From Achromobacter denitrificans NBRC 15125 (GTDB lineage: Bacteria; Pseudomonadota; Gammaproteobacteria; Burkholderiales; Burkholderiaceae_B), in contig NZ_BCTQ01000004.1 in assembly GCF_001571365.1 (NCBI RefSeq), forward strand, positions 1 to 64,000: a stretch of DNA of 64,000 nucleotides, in the 5' to 3' direction. The notes below the pieces were generated by a model. That model saw nothing but the letters and a program-made list of their open reading frames with translations, did no database searches and was not told where the DNA came from. Position numbers and translations under genes: made by a program. This document shows positions 35,656 through 43,150 of the stretch, in pieces. How positions within the stretch are numbered: position 1 is the first letter of the stretch; every line of letters begins with the position of its first letter.

Positions 35656-36815
35656 TGGCCGGGATGTTCGAAGGAGTGCGGATCGTGGGCGCGGGGCAGG
35701 CGCCTTATGCCAAGCGTTCGGAACGCGGCGTGCAGCGCCTGATGTACGAGGCAGGCGCGGCGGCGCTGGCCGACGCCGGGCTGCCGTGGAGCGCCGTGGA
35801 CGGGCTGGCCGTCACCTGCTTCCTGCTGCCGCCCGACAATGCGCCGACGGTGGCCGAGCACCTCGGCATCGAGGCGCGCTTCCTGTTCCAGGGCCTGTAT
35901 GGCGGCGCCTCGGGCATCATCGGCATGGCCCACGCGGCGCGCGCCATCCGCGATGGCGCCTGCGACGTGGCGCTGGTGCTCGCGGCCGACGCCTTCGACG
36001 TCGCCGCCCACAACGAAACCCTGGACCGTTTCAACGGCTCCATCAAGGAATACATGTCGCCGCAGGGGTTCGGCGGGGCCAATGGCATGTTCGCGCTGCA
36101 CACCCGTCTCTATATGGAGCGGCATGGCGCCACGCCCGAGGATTTCGGCCGCTTCTGCGTGGCCTTGCGCGAGAACGCGCTGCGCAATCCCAACGCGCTC
36201 TTCAAGACGCCGCTCACGCTGGACGATTACCTGCATGCCAAGCCCATCGCGGATCCCCTGCGCCTGTACGACTGCGTCATGCCCTGCGTGGGCGGAGACG
36301 CCATCGTGCTGGCGTCGGAGCGCGTGGCCGCCGGGCTCAAGGGGCCGTCGCTGCGCATCCTGGCGGCGGAAGAAATCCACAACTATCCGGCCAACGATCC
36401 CTATGCGGTCCCGGGCGGCTGGTCGGGCCTGTCGGATCGCCTCTACCGGCGCGCCGGCGTGGAACCCGGGCAGATGCAGTTCGCCCAGCTGTACGACGAT
36501 TATCCGGTGATGGCCTTCGTGCAGATGGAAGGGTTGGGGCTGTGCGAGCCCGGCCGCGCCCACGAGTACGTCCGCAACAACGACCTGAGCTGGCGCGGCG
36601 CGCTGCCCGTCAATACCGGCGGCGGCCAGCTGTCGGCCGGGCAGGCCGGCGCCAGCGGCGGGATGATCGGCGTCTACGAGGCCGCCGCCCAGTTGCTGGG
36701 CCGCGCGACGGGCCGGCAGCTGGATTGCCGGCTGGGCCTGGTGTCCGGCTACGGCATGGTGGCCTACGGCCGCGGCCTGTGTTCCAGCGCCGCCATTCTC
36801 GAACGCGTTCATTGA
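35655..36815 (+). CDS. Thiolase-like protein without canonical catalytic residues
   Basis: A 386-residue thiolase-fold protein of the SCP2-thiolase/Ltp2-like type. Where thiolases have the nucleophilic cysteine in C-x-S-G, this protein has G-G-A-S-G (residues 83-87). The C-terminal GHP histidine is replaced in AGQAGASGGM, and the second catalytic cysteine region reads VSGYGMVAYGRG. It pairs with a DUF35 protein nine bases downstream, as such proteins usually do. It may act as an aldolase-type C-C lyase or a non-decarboxylating carrier protein rather than a thiolase. Overlaps the CoA-transferase by one base. Confidence 0.85.
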   Translation: MAGMFEGVRIVGAGQAPYAKRSERGVQRLMYEAGAAALADAGLPWSAVDGLAVTCFLLPPDNAPTVAEHLGIEARFLFQGLYGGASGIIGMAHAARAIRDGACDVALVLAADAFDVAAHNETLDRFNGSIKEYMSPQGFGGANGMFALHTRLYMERHGATPEDFGRFCVALRENALRNPNALFKTPLTLDDYLHAKPIADPLRLYDCVMPCVGGDAIVLASERVAAGLKGPSLRILAAEEIHNYPANDPYAVPGGWSGLSDRLYRRAGVEPGQMQFAQLYDDYPVMAFVQMEGLGLCEPGRAHEYVRNNDLSWRGALPVNTGGGQLSAGQAGASGGMIGVYEAAAQLLGRATGRQLDCRLGLVSGYGMVAYGRGLCSSAAILERVH

Positions 36816-36824
36816 GGAGTCGAC

Positions 36825-37226
36825 ATGCTCAAGCCCCAACCGCGGATCAATGCCTTGAACCAACCCTTCTGGCAGGGCTGCAACGACGGCCGCCTGATGA
36901 TCCAGTATTGCGGCGCGTGCCGCCGCCACGTGTTCTATCCGCGCGTATGTTGCCCATTCTGCCGCGAAGACGGCCTGCAATGGGTGCCGGCCAGCGGGCG
37001 CGGGAAAGTGATCTCGCATACCACCGTGCGCCGCACCCATCACGACGGCTTCAATGCGGAGGCGCCGTATGTGTTCGCCGCCATCGAGCTGGAAGAGGGG
37101 CCTTGCCTCTACGGCCAGTTGCCGGGCGCGCCGACCGAAGGCGCGTCCCTGATCGGCCAGGCGGTGCTGGCCACCTTCGTCGAGCACGGGCCGGGCCAGA
37201 AGATCGCGGCCTTCCGCCTGGCTTGA
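36825..37226 (+). CDS. DUF35 / OB-fold and zinc-ribbon acyl-CoA-associated protein
   Basis: A 133-residue protein. An N-terminal rubredoxin-like zinc ribbon has C29, C32, C43 and C46 (YCGACRRHVFYPRVCCPFC). An OB-fold follows, with YVFAAIELEEGP. DUF35 proteins form stable complexes with thiolase-like enzymes and are needed for their activity on CoA substrates. The gene lies nine bases after the thiolase-like gene behind GAGGAG. The expected partner is therefore the 35655 product. Confidence 0.9.
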   Translation: MLKPQPRINALNQPFWQGCNDGRLMIQYCGACRRHVFYPRVCCPFCREDGLQWVPASGRGKVISHTTVRRTHHDGFNAEAPYVFAAIELEEGPCLYGQLPGAPTEGASLIGQAVLATFVEHGPGQKIAAFRLA

Positions 37227-37253
37227 GGCGCAACCCTTTCCGGTAGATCCTCC

Positions 37254-38408
37254 ATGACCGATTTCCATGCCTGCTCCGCCTTGCGCGGGGATTTTCCCGC
37301 CAGTTCGCGGATGCTGTACCTGGACACCGCCCACCAGTCGCCGCTGGCCGGCAGCGTGCGCCAGGCGCTGGAGGCCTTCTACCAGGAGGCCAGCGACTAC
37401 GGCGGCCCCAAGCCGGTCTGGCTTGAACGGGTGGAGCGGGTGCGCGCCCGCGCCGCGGCCTTCCTCGGCGCGCGGGCCGACGAGCTCGCGTTCACCAAGA
37501 ACACCTCGGAAGGCCTGAACATCGCGGCCAATGCCATCGATTTCGCCCCGGGCGACAACGTGCTGCTGATCGAGGGCGACCACCCCAACAACGCCTATGC
37601 CTGGCTGAACCTGAAGCGGCGCGGGGTGGACGTGCGCTTCGTCAGGCTGGAAGGGGGCGTGGCCGACGCCGCCTTGTTCGCGCCGCGCGTGGATGCGCGC
37701 ACCCGGGCCATCTCGCTGTCCCACGTCACCTTCCATGCCGGCCATCGCCACGACGTCGCCGACATCGGGCGGCTGTGCCGCGAGCGCGGGATCTATCTGG
37801 TGGTGGATGCGATGCAGTCGGTCGGCGTGCTGCCGGTCGACGTGAAGGCAATGGGCGTGTCCATGCTGGCCGCCGGCTGCCACAAGGGGCTGCTGGTGCC
37901 GCAAGGGCTGGGCCTGCTGTACGTGGACGCGGCGCTGACCGAGCTGCGGCCGGTCTACCTTGCCACGGCGGGGCTGGCCCGCCCGCCGGCCGATCTGATC
38001 GCCGACCCCGACGACCTGGCCTTGCGCGAGGATGCCGGCCGTTTCGAGATCGGCAACTACAACCTGGCGGACATCCACGCCCTGGATGCCGCGCTGGATC
38101 TCATCGACAGCGTGGGCGTCGCCAATATCGAGCGCCACGTGCTGGCGCTGGGCGACCGACTGATCGAACGCATGGACGCGCTCGGCGTGGGCCTGGTGGG
38201 CCCGCGCGAGCGCAGCCGCCGCGCGCACATCTACGTGCTGGACCTGCCCGCCGAACGATGGACGGGCTACCTGGCGCAGCAGGGCGTGCGCGTTTCGCCG
38301 GAACGCGACGGCGTGCGCGTATCGTTCGGCGTCTTCAATACCCCGGACGACGTCGATCGCGTCGCCGGGATCATCGCCGCCGGCTTGCAGGCGCCGGCGT
38401 CGGCTTGA
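37254..38408 (+). CDS. Class V aminotransferase (PLP-dependent)
   Basis: A 384-residue fold-type I PLP enzyme of the cysteine desulfurase/isopenicillin N epimerase-like branch. The PLP lysine is K211 in AAGCHKGLLVPQGLG. The pyridine-binding aspartate is D185 in YLVVDAMQSVGVLPVD, and H164 lies in TFHAGHRHDVADI. It should transaminate, epimerise or desulfurate an amino acid. Its place before an amino-acid ABC transporter suggests that an imported amino acid is its substrate. The exact reaction is unknown. Confidence 0.85.
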   Translation: MTDFHACSALRGDFPASSRMLYLDTAHQSPLAGSVRQALEAFYQEASDYGGPKPVWLERVERVRARAAAFLGARADELAFTKNTSEGLNIAANAIDFAPGDNVLLIEGDHPNNAYAWLNLKRRGVDVRFVRLEGGVADAALFAPRVDARTRAISLSHVTFHAGHRHDVADIGRLCRERGIYLVVDAMQSVGVLPVDVKAMGVSMLAAGCHKGLLVPQGLGLLYVDAALTELRPVYLATAGLARPPADLIADPDDLALREDAGRFEIGNYNLADIHALDAALDLIDSVGVANIERHVLALGDRLIERMDALGVGLVGPRERSRRAHIYVLDLPAERWTGYLAQQGVRVSPERDGVRVSFGVFNTPDDVDRVAGIIAAGLQAPASA

Positions 38409-38474
38409 ACAGGGGTGCCGCCTGCCATGCTAATTGCCCGGTCCCGAGGCCAGGCTTCACACAAGGGGTATGAC

Positions 38475-39377
38475 ATGAAAAACAGCACGTTCTCCCGCTA
38501 CGCCACCGCCTGCGCGCTGGCGCTGGGCCTGTCGTCCGCCTGGGCCCAGGACACGGGGTCCACCTTGCAGAAGATCAAGGAAACCGGAGCGGTGACGCTG
38601 GGCTACCGCGAATCCTCCGTGCCTTTCTCGTTCCTGGACGGCCAGCAGAAGCCGGTGGGCTTTTCGCTGGACCTGTGCGCGGCCATCGTCGACCGCATCA
38701 AGCAGCAGCTGGGCCTGTCCAGCCTGGCGGTCAAGCAGGTGGCAGTGAATTCCTCCAACCGCATCCCGCTGGTGGTCAACGGCACCGTGGACATCGAATG
38801 CGGCGGCACGGCCAACAATCTGGCGCGCCAGAAGCAGGTGTCCTTTTCGGTGGCCACCTTCGCCAGCCAGCCGCGTTGGCTGGTGCGCGCCGATTCAGGC
38901 CTGAAGCAGCCGGCCGATCTCAAGGGCAAGACGGTGGTGGTCACCCAGGGCTCGAACGCCGTGGGGTTCGTGCGCGCCGCCAACGACAAGGAAAAGCTGG
39001 GCATGAACGTGATCCAGGCCAAGGACCACGGCGAATCCATGCTGACCCTGAGCAACGGGCGCGCCGTCGCCTTCCTGGAGGACGACATCCTGCTGGCCGG
39101 CGAGCGCGCCAATTCGCGAGATCCGGCGGCCTTCGTCTTCCTGGAGGGCGGCTACGATCCGGGCTACTACGGCCTGATGTTCAAGAAGGACGACGCGCCC
39201 TTCAAGGCCCTGGTGGACGGCGTGCTGACGGGAATGATGAAGGACGGCTCCTTCGAGCAGGCCTACCGCAAGTGGTTCGAATCGCCCATTCCGCCGCGCA
39301 ACGTCAACCTGAGTTTCCCGATTCCCGAACGGCTGCGCGAGCGGATCACTTCGCCCAGCGACAAAGTCGATTTTTGA
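38475..39377 (+). CDS. Polar amino-acid ABC transporter substrate-binding protein
   Basis: A 300-residue periplasmic binding protein (GltI/glutamate-aspartate type). A signal peptide (residues 1-25, ending SSAWAQ) precedes the family start LQKIKETGAVTLGYRESSVPFSF. The motifs VVTQGSNAVGFVRAAND and DGSFEQAYRKWFESP are usual for this group. The ATG at 38475 has only a weak upstream ribosome site (AAGGGG). Two permeases and an ATPase follow. Acidic amino acids are the likely ligands by family, but this is not shown. Confidence 0.9.
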   Translation: MKNSTFSRYATACALALGLSSAWAQDTGSTLQKIKETGAVTLGYRESSVPFSFLDGQQKPVGFSLDLCAAIVDRIKQQLGLSSLAVKQVAVNSSNRIPLVVNGTVDIECGGTANNLARQKQVSFSVATFASQPRWLVRADSGLKQPADLKGKTVVVTQGSNAVGFVRAANDKEKLGMNVIQAKDHGESMLTLSNGRAVAFLEDDILLAGERANSRDPAAFVFLEGGYDPGYYGLMFKKDDAPFKALVDGVLTGMMKDGSFEQAYRKWFESPIPPRNVNLSFPIPERLRERITSPSDKVDF

Positions 39378-39393
39378 CGACGGCGGGGCGGCC

Positions 39394-40173
39394 ATGTTCA
39401 GCGTGCTATTCGAGGAAGTGCCGGAAGGCGGCGAGCGTTATCTGGATTGGCTGATGACCGGACTGGGCTGGACGCTGTTCCTGGCCTTGGCGGGATGGGC
39501 GATCGCCTTCGCGCTGGGCCTGGCGGTGGGTTGCGCGCGCACCGCGCGCAACCGGCTGATCGCGGCGTTGGCGCGGATCTACGTGGAGGTGTTCCGCAAC
39601 ATTCCGGTGATCGTGCAGATGTTCGTCTGGTACTTCGTCGTGCCGGAGCTGCTGCCCCGCGCCTGGGGCGACGCGATCAAGGCCGTTCCGCCGCCCTGGG
39701 GCAGCGTCATTCCCGCGCTGCTGGGGCTGGCGCTGTACACGGCGGCGCGCGTGGCCGAGCAGGTCAAGGCCGGGATCGAAGCGCTGCCGCCGGGCCAGCG
39801 CCAGGCCGCCGAGGCGCTGGGCATGCGCAGCCTGCAGGTCTACCGCCTGGTGCTGTTGCCGCAGGCGTTGCGCATCATCATTCCCACCCTCACCAGCGAG
39901 GTCATGGGCATTTTCAAGAACAGTTCGGTGGCGCTGACCATCGGCGTGCTGGAACTGACGGCCCAGGCGCGCCAGATCAATGAATTCACCTTCCAGACCT
40001 TTCAGGCCTTCGGCGCCGCGACGCTGCTGTACCTGCTGCTGGCCTGCCTGGTGTACGTCTGCATGCGCGTGATCGAGGGCCGGCTGCGCATTCCGGGGCA
40101 GCAGGCCGAGGCCGCGCCGGGCGGCCGGACGCGCAGCCTGATGCGTTGGCGCAAATCGCTCAAGGAGGTGTGA
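39394..40173 (+). CDS. Polar amino-acid ABC transporter permease (GltJ-like)
   Basis: A 259-residue inner-membrane permease. The first cytoplasmic-membrane segment is LDWLMTGLGWTLFLALAGWAI. The HisM-type EAA loop reads QRQAAEALGMRSLQVYRLVL, followed by LPQALRIIIPTLTSEVM. It is 16 bases after the binding protein gene, and its tail carries the ribosome site AAGGAGG for the next permease. It forms a heterodimer with the 40179 product. Confidence 0.9.
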   Translation: MFSVLFEEVPEGGERYLDWLMTGLGWTLFLALAGWAIAFALGLAVGCARTARNRLIAALARIYVEVFRNIPVIVQMFVWYFVVPELLPRAWGDAIKAVPPPWGSVIPALLGLALYTAARVAEQVKAGIEALPPGQRQAAEALGMRSLQVYRLVLLPQALRIIIPTLTSEVMGIFKNSSVALTIGVLELTAQARQINEFTFQTFQAFGAATLLYLLLACLVYVCMRVIEGRLRIPGQQAEAAPGGRTRSLMRWRKSLKEV

Positions 40174-40178
40174 CGGCC

Positions 40179-40871
40179 ATGAACAGCTTCGACTTCGGCG
40201 CCATCGAGCGCGCCGCGCCCTATCTGCTGGAAGGCCTGGGCTTTTCGCTGCAGTTGACCGTCAGCAGTTTCGTCGGCGGGCTGGTGCTGGGCGTGGCGCT
40301 GGCGCTGGCGCGCCACCTGCGCGTGCCGGTGCTGGCGCCGCTGGCCACCGCCTACATCACCCTGATGCGCGCCATCCCGCTCATCATGGTGCTGTTCTGG
40401 TTTTTCTTCCTGGTGCCCATGCTGCTCATGTGGGCTACCGGCGCGGCGCGGCCGGTGCCGGTCGGGCCGGTGTACACCGCCTTCATCACGTTCGCGATGT
40501 TCGAGGCGGCCTATTACGCCGAGATCATCCGGGCAGGCCTCAATGCCGTGCCCAAAGGGCAGTACGAGGCCTGCCGGGCGTTGTCCATGTCCACGGCCAA
40601 GACCTACTGGCTGGTCATCCTGCCGCAGGTGCTGCGCTCGGTCAGCCCCATCCTGCTGACCCAGACCATCATCCTGTTCCAGGATACCTCCCTGGTCTAC
40701 GTGCTTTCGATCACCGACATGCTGGGCGCGGCCTCGAAAATCGCGCAGCGCGACGCCAGCCTGGTGGAAATGTACCTGACCATCGCCGCGACCTACCTGC
40801 TGATTTGCGTGCTGGCCTCGCAGGCCGTCGCCTATCTGCGCAAGCGCAATACCCCGGCCGCGCACGCCTGA
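40179..40871 (+). CDS. Polar amino-acid ABC transporter permease (GltK-like)
   Basis: A 230-residue permease. The start ATG at 40179 follows AAGGAGG at a good spacing; an upstream in-frame start at 40146 would overlap the previous gene and is not needed. The segments [40 protein letters not shown] and [20 protein letters not shown] (EAA loop) are diagnostic. Together with the 39394 product and the 40900 ATPase it forms the importer. Confidence 0.9.
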
Positions 40872-40899
40872 GCGCGCCGGCCCCACCAGGAGAACGATC

Positions 40900-41649
40900 A
40901 TGACCCCGATCAGCGCCACGCCCGCCGTCCAGCTGCGCCGGCTGAACAAGCACTACGGCGAGTTCCACGTCCTGAAGAACATCGACCTGGAGGTGGCCCA
41001 GGGCGAGCGCGTCATCGTCTGCGGGCCCTCGGGCTCGGGCAAGTCCACCATGATCCGCTGCGTCAACGGGCTGGAAAGCTACACCGACGGCGAAGTCATG
41101 GTGCTGGGCCACGCCCTGGCCCAGGCGGGCGCGGCGCTGTCGCGCGCCCGGCAGGAGGTGGGCATGGTGTTCCAGAGCTTCAATCTGTTTCCCCACCTGA
41201 CGGTACTGGAGAACTGCATGCTGGCGCCGGTGCACTGCCAGGGCGTGTCGCGCGCCGAAGCCCGCGAGCGCGCCTCGCATTACCTGGACCGGGTGCGCAT
41301 CGCCAACCAGGCGGGCAAGTATCCGGGCCAGCTGTCCGGCGGGCAGCAACAGCGGGTGGCGATCGCCCGGGCGCTCTGCATGCGTCCCAAGGTGATGCTG
41401 TTCGACGAGCCGACCTCGGCCCTGGACCCCGAGATGGTCAAGGAAGTGCTCGACACCATGCTGTCGCTCGCGGCCGACGGCATGACGATGATCTGCGTGA
41501 CCCACGAAATGGGCTTTGCGCGCCAGGTCGCGGACCGGGTGGTTTTCATGGACGAAGGGCAGGTGGTGGAGCAGGGCTGCCCCGGCCAGCTCTTCGATGC
41601 CCCGGTCCATGCGCGCACCCGGCGCTTCCTGGATCAGGTGGTGCATTGA
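40900..41649 (+). CDS. Polar amino-acid ABC transporter ATP-binding protein (GltL-like)
   Basis: A 249-residue ABC ATPase. Walker A is GPSGSGKST (42-50), the Q-loop is [10 protein letters not shown], the signature is QLSGGQQQR (144-152) and Walker B is [14 protein letters not shown]. Preceded by the ribosome site CAGGAGA. It powers the importer encoded just upstream. A gap of 143 bases follows before the isochorismatase-fold gene, so the latter may have its own promoter. Confidence 0.94.
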   Translation: MTPISATPAVQLRRLNKHYGEFHVLKNIDLEVAQGERVIVCGPSGSGKSTMIRCVNGLESYTDGEVMVLGHALAQAGAALSRARQEVGMVFQSFNLFPHLTVLENCMLAPVHCQGVSRAEARERASHYLDRVRIANQAGKYPGQLSGGQQQRVAIARALCMRPKVMLFDEPTSALDPEMVKEVLDTMLSLAADGMTMICVTHEMGFARQVADRVVFMDEGQVVEQGCPGQLFDAPVHARTRRFLDQVVH

Positions 41650-41792
41650 CCGGAACCGGGGCCCCCGGGCCGGAAGGCCGGCGCGGGCGAAGGCGTCGAG
41701 GCCATTGCCGGGGCCGTCCGCGAGGTTGACGGCCGGGTCGCCCAGGGCGGCGCCGTGCTAGATTCAGGAACCGTCCCTATCCTGCCGCCATC

Positions 41793-42416
41793 ATGCCTCC
41801 ACACCCCGAATCCGCGCCGGCCGACGCCGGCAACCGGAAGCCGGCCGCCGCCGGGTTCGCGCTCGACCCGGCGCGCACGGCGCTGCTGGTCATGCACTAT
41901 CAGACGGACATCATGGCGCTGTTCCCGGCGGTGGCGCCCACGCTCCTGGCCAAGACCCGCGCGCTTTGCGAGGCGGCGCGGCGCAAGGGCGTCGCCGTGT
42001 ATTTCGCCCGGATCGGCTTCGGCCAGGGCTACCCGGAAGTCAGTCCGCTGAACAAGAACGGGCAGGGCATCAAGCGGCTGGGCCTGTTCGTGGACGACGA
42101 AATTTCCCCGGAACTCGGCAGGCGGGCCGACGAGCCGCTGATCCTGGCGCATCGCGCCAGCGTGTTCTTCGGCACCGACCTGGAGCTGCGGCTGTCGGCG
42201 GCGGGGGTGGATACGCTGGTGATGGCGGGCATCGCGTCCACGGGCGTGATGCTGTCGTCGATCGCCTATGCCAGCGACGCCGATTTCCGGCTCTACACAG
42301 TCAAGGATTGCTGCTACGACCCCGATCCGGTCGTGCACGAGCATCTGTTCGCGACGGCGTTCGAGTCCCGCAGCACGGTGCTGTCGCAGGCCGAGGCGCT
42401 GTCCTTGCTGGCCTAG
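41793..42416 (+). CDS. Isochorismatase-fold protein with atypical active site
   Basis: A 207-residue protein of the cysteine hydrolase/isochorismatase fold. The usual catalytic triad is not in place. The aspartate of LLVxDxQ is replaced by histidine in LLVMHYQTDI. The lysine position reads HRASVFFGTDL. The nucleophilic cysteine position reads GIASTGVMLSS. The same pattern is common in a subgroup of this fold, so it is likely a functional but different activity rather than decay. The TAG stop lies in repeat copy B. Confidence 0.8.
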   Translation: MPPHPESAPADAGNRKPAAAGFALDPARTALLVMHYQTDIMALFPAVAPTLLAKTRALCEAARRKGVAVYFARIGFGQGYPEVSPLNKNGQGIKRLGLFVDDEISPELGRRADEPLILAHRASVFFGTDLELRLSAAGVDTLVMAGIASTGVMLSSIAYASDADFRLYTVKDCCYDPDPVVHEHLFATAFESRSTVLSQAEALSLLA

Positions 42417-42460
42417 GGCCTTTGACTGCGCAAGGACCCTTTAGCGTGAACAGGCCCTAG
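42413..42460. repeat. Palindromic intergenic repeat, copy B
   Basis: CTAGGGCCT at one end and AGGCCCTAG at the other form a perfect nine-base inverted repeat around a 30-base centre. It is the best preserved of three copies. It lies between convergent genes, and its two CTAG ends provide the TAG stop codons of both (42414-42416 and 42457-42459). Copy A shares CTAGGGCCTGTT and scattered central bases on the minus strand. Confidence 0.7.
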
Positions 42461-43140
42461 CCGGCGGGGCGGGCCTGCTCCGAGGCCAGGTAGGCGTCGC
42501 GCGAGGGCACGAGGTGATTGCGGCAGACGGCCATGAGCGCGTCGCGGTCGCCGTCGCGCAGCGCGTGGATCAGGGCCCAGTGCTCCTGGCGGGACCGCTC
42601 GCGGTAGGCGGCCGAGGTCAGCGAACCGAAGCGGATGGGATGAGTGCGGCGCGCGTATTCCTCGATGGCCTGGCCCAGCACCGCGTTGTCCAGCAGGCTG
42701 AAGAACTCGTGATGGAAACGCTGGTTGCTGCGGAACACGCGGCGCGCGTCGCCGTCGGCGACGGCGGCATCGTGCTCGCGCTGCACGGCCACCAGCGCCG
42801 CCAGCCGCGCCTGCGGCACGGGCAGCGGCATGAGGCTGGCGGCATGCACTTCCAGCACCTCGCGCAGGGCGTAGAGCTCCAGGACCTCGCGCGCGGAAAA
42901 GGCGCGCACCACGGCGCCCACGTTGCGCTTTTTCTCGACCACGCCCAGCAGCTCCAGGTCGGCCAGGACCTGCCTGACGACGTGGCGCTTCATCGAGAAG
43001 CGCGCCATCAGGTCGTCTTCGGTCAGCCGTTCGCGGGGATGCAGCCGGCCGAAGACGATGTCTTCCTCCACGGCCGCTACGGCGGCCTGCACCGCGTCGG
43101 GCGCCTGGGCGGGAAGGACTTCGGGCGAGATGGCGTTCAT
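42457..43140 (-). CDS. GntR-family regulator with FCD effector domain
   Basis: A 227-residue regulator. The N-terminal winged helix includes DIVFGRLHPRERLTEDDLMARF and VVRQVLADLELLGVVEKK. The C-terminal all-helical FCD domain has the pattern RVFRSNQRFHHEFFSLLDNAV, with candidate metal-binding histidines. It lies 10 bases downstream of the dehydratase gene on the same strand, so it is likely co-transcribed and controls the sugar-acid or related catabolic genes. Confidence 0.88.
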   Translation of the reverse strand: MNAISPEVLPAQAPDAVQAAVAAVEEDIVFGRLHPRERLTEDDLMARFSMKRHVVRQVLADLELLGVVEKKRNVGAVVRAFSAREVLELYALREVLEVHAASLMPLPVPQARLAALVAVQREHDAAVADGDARRVFRSNQRFHHEFFSLLDNAVLGQAIEEYARRTHPIRFGSLTSAAYRERSRQEHWALIHALRDGDRDALMAVCRNHLVPSRDAYLASEQARPAG

Positions 43141-43150
43141 GGGCGGGCGC

